Assembly (NCBI RefSeq): GCF_900116445.1
Contig: NZ_FPBH01000047.1
Location: 1-61,777 of the forward strand
From: Paraburkholderia aspalathi
Lineage (GTDB): Bacteria > Pseudomonadota > Gammaproteobacteria > Burkholderiales > Burkholderiaceae
DNA: 61,777 nt
Reading direction: 5' to 3'
The notes beneath the pieces were generated by a model that made no database searches, was not told where the DNA came from, and was given only the letters and a program-made list of their open reading frames with translations. This document shows positions 16,559 to 24,862 of this stretch, one piece after another (within the stretch, counting starts at the first letter, position 1; each line of letters opens with the position of its first letter). A program made the position numbers and the translations under genes.

Positions 16559-18346
16559 ATGGGACAGTACGCCGCGCCGCTGCGCGACATGCAATTCGTG
16601 TTGCACGAGCTGCTTAACGTCGAAGCCGAGATCAAGCAGATGCCGAAGCACTCGGATCTCGATGCGGACACGATCAACGCCGTGCTCGAAGAGGCCGGCA
16701 AGTTCTGCTCCGAAGTGCTGTTCCCGCTCAATCACAGCGGCGACCAGGAAGGCTGCACGTACGTCGGCGACGGCGTCGTGACCACGCCGAAGGGCTTCAA
16801 GGAAGCCTACAAGCAATACGTGGAAGCCGGCTGGCCGGCGCTCGGCTGCGATCCGGACTACGGCGGCCAGGGCCTGCCCGCGTTCGTGAACAACGCGCTG
16901 TATGAAATGCTGAACTCGGCGAACCAGGCGTGGACGATGTACCCGGGCCTGTCGCACGGCGCGTACGAATGTCTGCATGCGCACGGCACGCCGGAGTTGC
17001 AGCAACGCTATCTGCCGAAGCTGGTCGCGGGCGTCTGGACCGGCACGATGTGTCTGACCGAGCCGCACTGCGGTACCGATCTCGGCATCCTGCGCACCAA
17101 GGCCGAACCGAACAGCGACGGCTCGTACGCGATCAGCGGCACGAAGATTTTCATCTCCAGCGGCGAACACGATCTCGCGGAGAACATCGTTCACCTGGTG
17201 CTCGCGCGTCTGCCGGATGCGCCGAAGGGCACCAAGGGCATTTCGCTCTTCATCGTGCCGAAGTTCGTGCCGAACGAAGCGGGTGAACCGGGCGAGCGCA
17301 ACGGCGTGAAGTGCGGCTCCATCGAACACAAGATGGGCATTCACGGCAATGCGACTGCCGTGATCAATCTGGACAACGCGAAGGGCTGGCTGGTCGGTGA
17401 GCCGAACAAAGGCTTGAACGCGATGTTCGTGATGATGAACGCCGCGCGTCTGGGCGTTGGCATGCAGAGCCTGGGCCTGACCGAAATCGGCTATCAGAAC
17501 TCGCTCACGTACGCGAAAGAGCGCCTGCAAATGCGTTCGCTGACCGGCCCGAAGGCGCCGGAAAAAGCGGCTGACCCGATCATCGTGCACCCGGACGTGC
17601 GCCGCATGCTGCTCACGCAGAAGGCCTATGCCGAAGGCGCGCGCGCGTTCTCGTACTGGTCCGCGCTGCACATCGACAAGGAACTGTCGCACGCCGACGA
17701 ATCGGTGCGTAAAGAAGCGGCGGATCTGGTCGCGCTGCTCACGCCGATCCTGAAAGCATTCCTCTCGGACAACGCGTTCGAGAGCACCAACCACGCCATG
17801 CAGATCTACGGCGGCCACGGCTTCATCACCGAGTGGGGCATGGAGCAATACGTGCGCGACGCGCGCATCAACATGATCTACGAAGGCACCAACGCGATTC
17901 AGGCGCTCGACCTGCTCGGCCGCAAGATTCTCGGCGACATGGGCGCGAAGATGAAGAAGTTCGGCAAGCTTGTGTCGGATTTCGTCGAAGCCGAAGGCGT
18001 GAAGCCGGAAATGCAGGAGTTCATCAACCCGCTCGCCGACATCGGCGACAAGGTGCAGAAGCTGACGATGGAAATCGGCATGAAGGCGATGCAGAACCCG
18101 GACGAAGTCGGCGCTGCCGCCGTGCCGTATCTGCGTACCGTCGGCCACCTGGTGTTCTCGTACTTCTGGGCGCGCATGGCGCGTATCGCGCTGGACAACG
18201 AAGCATCGGGCGATCCGTTCTACAAGGCGAAGCTCGCGACCGCACGCTTCTACTTCGCGAAGTTGCTGCCGGAAACGGCCATGACCATCCGTCAGGCGCG
18301 CGCCGGTTCGAAGTCGATGATGGACGTCGAAGAGTCGCTGTTCTAA
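16559..18346 (+). CDS. Acyl-CoA dehydrogenase, long form with C-terminal extension
   Basis: 595 residues, longer than the ~380 of classical acyl-CoA dehydrogenases. It has the N-terminal extension, the FAD/acyl core (CLTEPHCGTDLG; INMIYEGTNAIQ with the presumed catalytic base E442) and an added C-terminal helical domain, as in the DmdC/FadE-type group. The enzyme makes the 2,3-enoyl-CoA in beta-oxidation, passing electrons to ETF. RBS GGGAGAGAGTC precedes the ATG. It is the first enzyme gene of the locus, followed by the hydroxyacyl-CoA dehydrogenase and thiolase genes. Confidence 0.95.
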   Translation: MGQYAAPLRDMQFVLHELLNVEAEIKQMPKHSDLDADTINAVLEEAGKFCSEVLFPLNHSGDQEGCTYVGDGVVTTPKGFKEAYKQYVEAGWPALGCDPDYGGQGLPAFVNNALYEMLNSANQAWTMYPGLSHGAYECLHAHGTPELQQRYLPKLVAGVWTGTMCLTEPHCGTDLGILRTKAEPNSDGSYAISGTKIFISSGEHDLAENIVHLVLARLPDAPKGTKGISLFIVPKFVPNEAGEPGERNGVKCGSIEHKMGIHGNATAVINLDNAKGWLVGEPNKGLNAMFVMMNAARLGVGMQSLGLTEIGYQNSLTYAKERLQMRSLTGPKAPEKAADPIIVHPDVRRMLLTQKAYAEGARAFSYWSALHIDKELSHADESVRKEAADLVALLTPILKAFLSDNAFESTNHAMQIYGGHGFITEWGMEQYVRDARINMIYEGTNAIQALDLLGRKILGDMGAKMKKFGKLVSDFVEAEGVKPEMQEFINPLADIGDKVQKLTMEIGMKAMQNPDEVGAAAVPYLRTVGHLVFSYFWARMARIALDNEASGDPFYKAKLATARFYFAKLLPETAMTIRQARAGSKSMMDVEESLF

Positions 18347-18365
18347 AGCACACACTTCACGGCAA

Positions 18366-18392
18366 GCGCCACGCCTTCAGAAGGCGTGGCGC
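18366..18392. repeat. Intercistronic hairpin between acyl-CoA dehydrogenase and hydroxyacyl-CoA dehydrogenase genes
   Basis: A 12-bp perfect stem GCGCCACGCCTT (18366-18377) / AAGGCGTGGCGC (18381-18392) with loop CAG. No T-run follows. It may tune the ratio of the two messages by partial termination or by blocking 3' exonucleases. Confidence 0.6.
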
Positions 18393-18470
18393 CTTCCACC
18401 GCCACAAGTCACACATCGCGAAACATAAGAGACACCTTCGCGACACCGCATAACTCCCCGGAGGAACGAC

Positions 18471-20906
18471 GTGAGCAATCTGATCATTCGCAAGGTCGCT
18501 GTGCTCGGCGCCGGCGTGATGGGCGCGCAGATCGCAGCGCACCTGATCAACGCCAAGGTGCCCGTGCTGCTGTTCGACCTGCCTGCCAAAGAAGGCCCGA
18601 AGAACGCGATTGCCCTGAAGGCGATCGAGAATCTGAAGAAGCTGTCGCCTGCGCCGTTCGGCGTGAAGGACGACGCGCAATACATCCAGCCCGCGAATTA
18701 CGACGACGACATCGAGAAGCTCGCCGAGTGCGACCTCGTGATCGAAGCGATCGCCGAACGCATGGACTGGAAGCACGACCTGTACAAGAAGGTGTCGCCG
18801 CACATCGCACCGAATGCGATCTTCGCGACCAACACGTCGGGTCTGTCGATCACCGAACTGTCGAACGGTTTCTCGGATGAACTGAAGGCGCGCTTCTGCG
18901 GCGTGCACTTCTTCAATCCGCCGCGCTACATGCACCTGGTCGAACTGATCCCGACCGCGACGACGCGCCCGGAAATCCTCGACCAACTCGAATCGTTCCT
19001 GACGAGCGTGGTTGGCAAGGGCGTCGTGCGCGCGAAAGACACGCCGAACTTCATCGCCAACCGCGTGGGTATTTTCTCGATCCTCGCTGTTATCACCGAA
19101 GCCGCGAAGTTCGGTCTGCGTTTCGACGAAGTGGACGACCTGACCGGCTCGCGTCTGGGCCGCGCGAAATCGGCAACGTTCCGCACGGCGGACGTGGTCG
19201 GTCTCGACACCATGGCGCACGTCATCAAGACGATGCAGGACACGTTGAAGGACGACCCGTTCTTCCCGGTCTACGAAACGCCGCCCGTGCTGGCTGAACT
19301 GGTGAAGAAGGGCGCGCTGGGTCAGAAGACCGGCGGTGGCTTCTACAAGAAGGAAGGCAAGGCGATCAAGGTGCTCGACCCGAAGACGGGCGCGTACGTC
19401 GACGGCGGCGCGAAAGCCGACGAACTGGTGGGCCGCATTCTGAAGCGCCCGCCGGCAGAGCGTCTAAAGCTCCTGCGCGAATCGGAGCATCCGCAAGCGC
19501 AATTCCTGTGGTCGATTTTCCGCGACGTGTATCACTACATTGGCGTGCATCTGGAATCGATCGCCGACAACGCACGTGACGTCGATCTGGCGATTCGTTG
19601 GGGTTTCGGCTGGAACGAAGGTCCGTTCGAAGGCTGGCAGACGGCCGGCTGGAAGCAGGTCGCCGAATGGGTGCAGGAAGACATCGCGGCAGGCAAGGCG
19701 CTGTCGAACGTGCCGCTGCCGTCGTGGGTGCTGGAAGGTCCGGTTGCAGAGAAGGGCGGCGTGCATACGAACGAAGGTTCGTGGTCGCCGGCTTCGAAGA
19801 CTTTTGTGCCGCGCTCGTCGCTGTCGGTCTACGACAAGCAGGTGTTCCGTGCCCCGCTGGTCGGCGAAACGTCTGCTGATCCGAAGACCTACGGCAAGAC
19901 GCTGTTCGAAACCGACGCTGTGCGTGCGTGGGTCGACGACCGTGCCGGCGAGAACGACGTCCTGATCGTGTCGTTCAAGAGCAAGATGAACACGATCGGA
20001 CCGTCGGTGATCGACGGTCTGACGCAAGCCATCGAACTGGCCGAGAAGGACTACAAGGGTCTGGTCGTGTGGCAGCCGACGTCGCTGAAACTCGGCACGC
20101 CAGGCGGCCCGTTCTCCGCAGGTGCGAACCTCGAAGAAGCCATGCCCGCGTTCATGATGGGTGGCGCGAAGGGTATCGAGCCGTTCGTGAAAAAATTCCA
20201 GCAAGGCATGCTGCGCGTGAAGTACGCGAGCGTGCCGGTCATCTCGGCTGTGTCGGGCATCGCGCTCGGCGGCGGCTGCGAGCTGGCGCTGCATAGCGCG
20301 AAGCGTGTCGCGCACATCGAAAGCTACATCGGTCTGGTCGAAGTCGGCGTGGGTCTCGTGCCGGCGGGCGGCGGTCTGAAGGAAGCGGCACTGCGCGCGG
20401 CAGAAGCCGCAACCGCAGCCGGCGCGACCAATGACCTGCTGAAGTTCGTGCAGAAGTCGTTCGAAAACGCGGCAATGGCGAAGGTCTCGGCCTCGGCACT
20501 CGATGCTCGCGCAATGGGCTACTTGAAGCCGTCCGACACGATCGTCTTCAACGTGTTCGAACTGCTCGACATCGCGAAGAAGGAAGCGCGTGCGCTGTCC
20601 GCCGCGGGTTACCGTCCGCCGCTGCGTGTCACGCAGGTGCCGGTGGCGGGCCGCTCGGCGATCTCGACCATCAAGGCATCGCTCGTCAACATGCGCGACG
20701 GCCGTTTCATCAGCGAGCATGACTACCTGATCGCCAGCCGTATCGCGGAAGCGGTGTGCGGCGGTGACGTGGAGGCCGGCAGCCTCGTCGACGAAGAATG
20801 GCTGCTCAAACTCGAGCGTCAAGCGTTCGTCGATCTGCTCGGCACGCAAAAGACGCAGGAACGGATCATGGGCATGCTGCAAACCGGCAAGCCGGTGCGT
20901 AATTAA
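18471..20906 (+). CDS. Bifunctional 3-hydroxyacyl-CoA dehydrogenase / enoyl-CoA hydratase (FadN type)
   Basis: 811 residues. The order is dehydrogenase first, hydratase last, the reverse of FadB and as in FadN. The NAD loop VLGAGVMGAQIAAHL lies near 9-23; the hydroxyacyl-CoA dehydrogenase C-terminal domains follow (NFIANRVGIF). The hydratase domain near 500-690 keeps its oxyanion segment SGIALGGGCELALH and the second glutamate in GLVEVGVG, so it looks active. Start is GTG at 18471, chosen because GGAGGAACGAC sits just ahead of it. It catalyses the hydration and dehydrogenation steps, handing 3-ketoacyl-CoA to the thiolase encoded next. Confidence 0.94.
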   Translation: MSNLIIRKVAVLGAGVMGAQIAAHLINAKVPVLLFDLPAKEGPKNAIALKAIENLKKLSPAPFGVKDDAQYIQPANYDDDIEKLAECDLVIEAIAERMDWKHDLYKKVSPHIAPNAIFATNTSGLSITELSNGFSDELKARFCGVHFFNPPRYMHLVELIPTATTRPEILDQLESFLTSVVGKGVVRAKDTPNFIANRVGIFSILAVITEAAKFGLRFDEVDDLTGSRLGRAKSATFRTADVVGLDTMAHVIKTMQDTLKDDPFFPVYETPPVLAELVKKGALGQKTGGGFYKKEGKAIKVLDPKTGAYVDGGAKADELVGRILKRPPAERLKLLRESEHPQAQFLWSIFRDVYHYIGVHLESIADNARDVDLAIRWGFGWNEGPFEGWQTAGWKQVAEWVQEDIAAGKALSNVPLPSWVLEGPVAEKGGVHTNEGSWSPASKTFVPRSSLSVYDKQVFRAPLVGETSADPKTYGKTLFETDAVRAWVDDRAGENDVLIVSFKSKMNTIGPSVIDGLTQAIELAEKDYKGLVVWQPTSLKLGTPGGPFSAGANLEEAMPAFMMGGAKGIEPFVKKFQQGMLRVKYASVPVISAVSGIALGGGCELALHSAKRVAHIESYIGLVEVGVGLVPAGGGLKEAALRAAEAATAAGATNDLLKFVQKSFENAAMAKVSASALDARAMGYLKPSDTIVFNVFELLDIAKKEARALSAAGYRPPLRVTQVPVAGRSAISTIKASLVNMRDGRFISEHDYLIASRIAEAVCGGDVEAGSLVDEEWLLKLERQAFVDLLGTQKTQERIMGMLQTGKPVRN

Positions 20907-20986
20907 CGCGGCGAGCGACCGCAATAAATTGCATGGGACGGGAGTAAGCGCTAAAGCGCTAACTCTGGTCGACAAAGGAGCTTCAA

Positions 20987-22186
20987 ATGGCAAAGCAATT
21001 GCAAGACGCATACATCGTCGCCGCGAGCCGCACGCCGATCGGCAAGGCGCCGCGCGGGATGTTCAAGAACACGCGCCCGGACGAACTGCTGGTGCACGCG
21101 ATCAAATCGGCCGTGGCGCAAGTGCCCGGCCTCGACACCAAGGTAATCGAAGACGCCATCATCGGCTGCGCGATTCCTGAGGCCGAGCAGGGCCTGAACG
21201 TCGCGCGCATGGGCGCGCTGCTGGCGGGCCTGCCGAATACGGTGGGCGGCGTCACGGTGAACCGCTTCTGCGCTTCGGGCCTCACTGCGCTGGCTATGGC
21301 GGCTGATCGTATCCGCGTCGGCGAATCGGACGCGATGATCGCGGGCGGCTGCGAATCGATGAGCATGGTGCCGATGATGGGCAACAAGCCGTCGATGTCG
21401 CCGCATATCTTCGATCGTAACGAAGACATCGGCATCGCCTACGGCATGGGCCTGACCGCGGAGAAGGTCGCCGAGCGCTGGAAGATCAGCCGCGAAGCGC
21501 AAGACGCGTTCTCGGTCGAATCGCATCGCCGCGCCATCGCTGCGCAGCAAGCCGGTGAGTTCAACGACGAAATCGCCGCGTACACGATCACCGAACGTTT
21601 CCCCGATCTCGCCACCGGCGAAGTGCGTATCAAGACGCGTGAAGTCGCGCTCGACGAAGGCCCGCGTGGCGACACGTCAATGGAAGGCCTTGCCAAGCTG
21701 CGCACTGTGTTCGCTAACAAGGGTTCGGTGACGGCCGGCAACAGCTCGCAGACGTCGGACGGCGCGGGCGCGCTGATCGTCGTGTCGGAAAAGATGCTGA
21801 AGGAGTTCAACCTGACGCCGCTCGCCCGTTTCGTCAGCTTCGCCGTGCGCGGCGTGCCGCCGGAAATCATGGGTATCGGTCCGAAGGAAGCGATTCCGGC
21901 CGCCCTGAAGGCCGCCGGCCTGAAGATCGAAGACATGGACTGGATCGAACTGAATGAAGCATTCGCCGCGCAATCGCTGGCGGTGATTCAGGACCTCGGC
22001 CTCGATCCGTCGAAGATCAACCCGCTCGGCGGCGCGATTGCACTCGGCCACCCGCTGGGTGCGACCGGCGCGATTCGTGCGTCGACGGTGGTGCACGGCC
22101 TGCGCCGCCGCAACTTCAAGTACGGCATGGTGACGATGTGCGTCGGCACCGGCATGGGCGCGGCGGGCATCATCGAACGCCTGTAA
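20987..22186 (+). CDS. Acetyl-CoA C-acyltransferase (thiolase)
   Basis: 399 residues. The nucleophile cysteine is C95 in NRFCASGLTA; the His in ALGHPLGATGA and the second Cys in MCVGTGMGAAG complete the catalytic set. It cleaves 3-ketoacyl-CoA to acetyl-CoA and a shortened acyl-CoA, the last step of the beta-oxidation cycle. RBS CAAAGGAGCTTCAA precedes the ATG. It lies 80 bases after the bifunctional gene and is closed by a terminator at 22268. Confidence 0.95.
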   Translation: MAKQLQDAYIVAASRTPIGKAPRGMFKNTRPDELLVHAIKSAVAQVPGLDTKVIEDAIIGCAIPEAEQGLNVARMGALLAGLPNTVGGVTVNRFCASGLTALAMAADRIRVGESDAMIAGGCESMSMVPMMGNKPSMSPHIFDRNEDIGIAYGMGLTAEKVAERWKISREAQDAFSVESHRRAIAAQQAGEFNDEIAAYTITERFPDLATGEVRIKTREVALDEGPRGDTSMEGLAKLRTVFANKGSVTAGNSSQTSDGAGALIVVSEKMLKEFNLTPLARFVSFAVRGVPPEIMGIGPKEAIPAALKAAGLKIEDMDWIELNEAFAAQSLAVIQDLGLDPSKINPLGGAIALGHPLGATGAIRASTVVHGLRRRNFKYGMVTMCVGTGMGAAGIIERL

Positions 22187-22226
22187 TCATGTTCGCTCAG
22201 ATTCAAGCGGTGATCCTTGTCGCGAT

Positions 22227-22248
22227 CGCTGCGGTAATCCCCGCAGCG
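22227..22248. repeat. Hairpin between thiolase gene and terminator
   Basis: CGCTGCGG (22227-22234), loop TAATCC, CCGCAGCG (22241-22248). It has no T-run and sits 20 bases before the terminator stem, so the transcript 3' end would carry two hairpins in tandem. Confidence 0.5.
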
Positions 22249-22267
22249 GTTCCCTAGGGATCGCGGA

Positions 22268-22305
22268 AACGGTTCGCAGGCCGCCTGGCTTGCGAACCGT
22301 TTTTT
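22268..22305 (+). terminator. Rho-independent terminator of the beta-oxidation genes
   Basis: A long stem: AACGGTTCGCA (22268-22278) pairs with TGCGAACCGTT (22291-22301), extended inward by GGCC/GGCT (one G-T pair) to a loop GCCT, and followed by a run of T to 22305. It ends the transcript after the thiolase and separates it from the next enoyl-CoA hydratase gene. Confidence 0.9.
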
Positions 22306-22340
22306 CATTCAGCAGTAACCAGGAGTACGAGGAGATGACA

Positions 22341-23105
22341 ATGGATATTCTGGTCGAGCGCGCCGACGGCGTGCTGACGATTGCCTTCAACCGGCCCGAA
22401 AGGAAAAACGCGATCACGGCTGCGATGTATCAGACGATGGCCGACGCATTGGTCGAAGCGCATTGCGATACATCGATCCGGGCGATTCTGATTCGCGGCG
22501 GCGCCGGCATTTTCAGCGCCGGCAACGATCTCGAAGATTTCATGAAGAAGCCGCCAGGCGGCGAAGACGCGCCGGTATTCCAGTTCCTGCGTGCGCTCAG
22601 TTCGGCGGAAAAGCCGGTGGTGGCTTCGGTGGCGGGCCCGGCAGTCGGCATCGGCACGACGCTCCTGCTGCATTGCGATCTGGTCTACGCGGCGAACACG
22701 GCGAGCTTTTCGCTGCCGTTCACGCAACTCGGGCTCTGTCCGGAAGCGGCGTCGAGTTTGCTGTTGCAGCGCGTGGCCGGCTATCAGGCCGCAGCGGAAA
22801 AGCTGCTGCTCGGCGAAGCGTTCGACGCCGCCGAAGCGCACCGTATGGGTTTTGTGAATCGCGTGCTGCCCGCGGCTGAGGTCGATGCGTTTGCAGCTGC
22901 GCAAGCGGCGAAGCTGGCGGCGCTGCCGGCGTCGTCGCTGCGGGTGACGAAGAGTCTGATGAAGCGCGCGAGCCAGCATGAACTGCAAACGCAGATGAGC
23001 GAGGAAGCGATGCACTTCGGCAAGATGCTGATCGCGCCGGAAGCGCGCGAAGCGTTCAAGGCATTCTTCGAGAAGCGCAAGCCGGATTTCCGGCAGTTCG
23101 ACTGA
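22341..23105 (+). CDS. Enoyl-CoA hydratase/isomerase family protein
   Basis: 254 residues. Crotonase fold with the oxyanion segment SAGNDLEDF near 60 and SVAGPAVGIGTTLLLHCDLVY near 105. Where classical hydratase has Glu in the GGG-CE segment, this protein has a different residue (GIGTTLL), which fits an isomerase-like or degradative crotonase rather than classical hydratase. The ATG at 22341 is favoured over the ATG at 22335 because GAGGAG lies six bases ahead of it. It lies just past the terminator and so probably has its own promoter, but it belongs to the same fatty-acid theme. Confidence 0.9.
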   Translation: MDILVERADGVLTIAFNRPERKNAITAAMYQTMADALVEAHCDTSIRAILIRGGAGIFSAGNDLEDFMKKPPGGEDAPVFQFLRALSSAEKPVVASVAGPAVGIGTTLLLHCDLVYAANTASFSLPFTQLGLCPEAASSLLLQRVAGYQAAAEKLLLGEAFDAAEAHRMGFVNRVLPAAEVDAFAAAQAAKLAALPASSLRVTKSLMKRASQHELQTQMSEEAMHFGKMLIAPEAREAFKAFFEKRKPDFRQFD

Positions 23106-23118
23106 AGCGGTGGCGTTC

Positions 23119-23145
23119 AGGCGCCTGAATCATTTTCAGGCGCCT
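23119..23145. terminator. Hairpin between convergent enoyl-CoA hydratase and fdhD genes
   Basis: AGGCGCCTGAA (23119-23129) / TTCAGGCGCCT (23135-23145), an 11-bp perfect stem with a 5-base loop. It lies in the 47-base gap between two converging genes. It lacks a proper T-run in either direction, so termination strength is uncertain. Confidence 0.55.
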
Positions 23146-23152
23146 CGCGCAC

Positions 23153-23992
23153 TCAAGCTTGCGTCGGCTGCAAAGTGTCGTAGTCGACGTAGCTGGTTTC
23201 CCGGCAGAAGCTGACCAGCCGTACGCCCGCTTTGCGGGCAATCGCAATTGCCAGCGAAGACGGCGCTGAAATCGTCGCGACCATCGGCACGTCGACGCGC
23301 GCCGCCTTGCGCACCAGCTCGTAGCTCGCACGGCTCGACAGAAACACAAAACCTTCCCGAGTATCCACGCGATCGAGCACCAGCTGGCCGATCAGCTTGT
23401 CGAGCGCGTTGTGGCGGCCGACGTCTTCGAACGCGTAGCGGATCGCGCCTGCCGCATCGCACCATGCGGCGGCGTGCAGGCCGCCGGTCAGGCGCGTCAG
23501 CGCCTGGTGTTCCGGCAATTCGCGTGCGGCACGCGCGATCGCATCCGGTGCCAGCCGTTGCAGAAAGCCGGTGTCCGGCACGCGTTCCGGTTTCAGATCC
23601 AGCAGATCGATGCTTTCGATCCCGCATACGCCGCAGCCGGTGCGCCCGGCGAGCGCGCGGCGCCTTTCCTTCAGCGCGACGAAAGCTTGCTGCACCACCT
23701 TCAATTGCACTTCGGCGTGCGGCAATTCGTCATCGTCGTGCAGCTCGACCTCGATGTCCTGAATGTCGCTGCCGCGTTCCACGATGCCTTCCGAAATCGC
23801 AAAACCGACCGCGAACGCTTCCAGGTCGCGCGGCGTGCACATCATCACCGCGTGCGAGATGCCATTGAAGACGAGCGCTACCGGCCATTCCTGACCGACG
23901 TGATCGGTGACGGTTTCGACCGCTGCGCCGCGATGCCGGTGCACCTGGCGCTCCACGGCGCCCGTCTGCCCGTCTGTGTCCAGTTCGTTCAA
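23153..23992 (-). CDS. fdhD: Formate dehydrogenase accessory sulfurtransferase FdhD
   Basis: 279 residues. FdhD transfers sulfur from IscS to the molybdenum (bis-MGD) cofactor of formate dehydrogenases. The essential cysteine pair is seen as CGVC at 120-123, and the stretches ALVFNGISHAVMMCTPRDLEAFAVGF and FEDVGRHNALDKLIG are typical, though each is quoted only in part by eye. The start is TTG at 23992; the next in-frame ATG lies far inside, so TTG fits length. No formate dehydrogenase genes are in the window; fdhD is often unlinked. Confidence 0.95.
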   Translation of the reverse strand: MNELDTDGQTGAVERQVHRHRGAAVETVTDHVGQEWPVALVFNGISHAVMMCTPRDLEAFAVGFAISEGIVERGSDIQDIEVELHDDDELPHAEVQLKVVQQAFVALKERRRALAGRTGCGVCGIESIDLLDLKPERVPDTGFLQRLAPDAIARAARELPEHQALTRLTGGLHAAAWCDAAGAIRYAFEDVGRHNALDKLIGQLVLDRVDTREGFVFLSSRASYELVRKAARVDVPMVATISAPSSLAIAIARKAGVRLVSFCRETSYVDYDTLQPTQA

Positions 23993-24150
23993 GCGACTTC
24001 ACTCCTTTCATGCTGCGCGTGTCTCTGTGGCTTGCAGCGTTGCCCTGCGGCGCGAAGCAGCGCCAGACCACGCCGCCATCGCGCGAATAAGGTTCTAAAA
24101 TACCTCAAGCTGGGCTTGCGCGTTGCCCGCCACCAAAGAGGAATACTGTC

Positions 24151-24627
24151 ATGGGACTCAACGAAGCACCGCTTCTGTTCAACTTCGAAGTCGCGTCCTC
24201 GGAGAATTTCACCTACATCCCGATGTCGGTGCGCTTCAATCTCGATCGTTTCGGGCTGCGCATCACCCTTGAGCAGTGGCAAATGCTGCCGCTCGAAGAC
24301 CGCAAGCTGCTTGCGCGATTTCCGGTCGAAGAAGACGCGGAAATCGAGCCGAATTTCGACCACGCACTGTTCGAGATGCTGCGCACGCACGCGAATGTCG
24401 AGCCGGAGTGGTTCACGCCCGAGGACGCGCCTGCCTGGCGCCGCACGGATGCCGTGCCGGACGGCGTAGTGCATCAGGCGGGGCTGGCCGGCCTGCCCAC
24501 GCCGCGTGTCGCGCAGTGGGCCGAACTCGAGCCGTTCAAGCGCTACGTCCTCGCCAAATTGTCGCGCAAGCCGGAAAGCAACCACGACTTCGTCCCGGCG
24601 ATGAGGGAATTCGGTACAGCCGGTTAG
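24151..24627 (+). CDS. Nitrate reductase associated protein
   Basis: 158 residues. The stretches FTYIPMSVRFNLDRFGLRI and LEPFKRYVLAKLSRKPESNH match the nitrate reductase-associated family, small proteins named for linkage to assimilatory nitrate reductase in some bacteria; the function is unknown. It has no signal peptide. It runs divergently from fdhD across 158 bases, and a TAAAAT lies at 24096-24101 upstream of it. Pairing with a molybdoenzyme maturation gene is suggestive. Confidence 0.85.
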   Translation: MGLNEAPLLFNFEVASSENFTYIPMSVRFNLDRFGLRITLEQWQMLPLEDRKLLARFPVEEDAEIEPNFDHALFEMLRTHANVEPEWFTPEDAPAWRRTDAVPDGVVHQAGLAGLPTPRVAQWAELEPFKRYVLAKLSRKPESNHDFVPAMREFGTAG

Positions 24628-24715
24628 GCGCTGCTGGCTACTACAGACCACCCAGGGACGTCCGGCCAGCCGCTGCCGCCCAGGCACCTCCAGCCAGACG
24701 TCCCCAGCTCAATCC

Positions 24716-24729
24716 GCGAAATATTTCGC
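24716..24729. promoter_or_regulatory. Perfect 14-bp palindrome upstream of the GGDEF-EAL gene
   Basis: GCGAAATATTTCGC, unusually AT-rich for this GC-rich spacer, in the 235-base gap before the c-di-GMP gene, 134 bases from its ATG. It could be an operator. As an RNA it would also form a short hairpin. Confidence 0.4.
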
Positions 24730-24862
24730 CTCGCCCCCTCAATCTGTTCCGAACCCTGCCGTTATCCATGGGTTGGCGCGTAAAAAGACTCGACCCGGTG
24801 CGACCCGACGCACCGAAAGCGACCCGCGCTCCCGCCCTCAGAACGATTGACGTTCGGAACCC

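Noticed and set aside
16517..18355. Long minus-strand open frame opposite the acyl-CoA dehydrogenase gene
   Set aside because: Shadow of a conserved enzyme gene; no RBS or motif.
20947..20960. AGCGCT repeated twice (AGCGCTAAAGCGCT) before the thiolase gene
   Set aside because: AGCGCT is itself a short palindrome and the array is too short to separate from chance.
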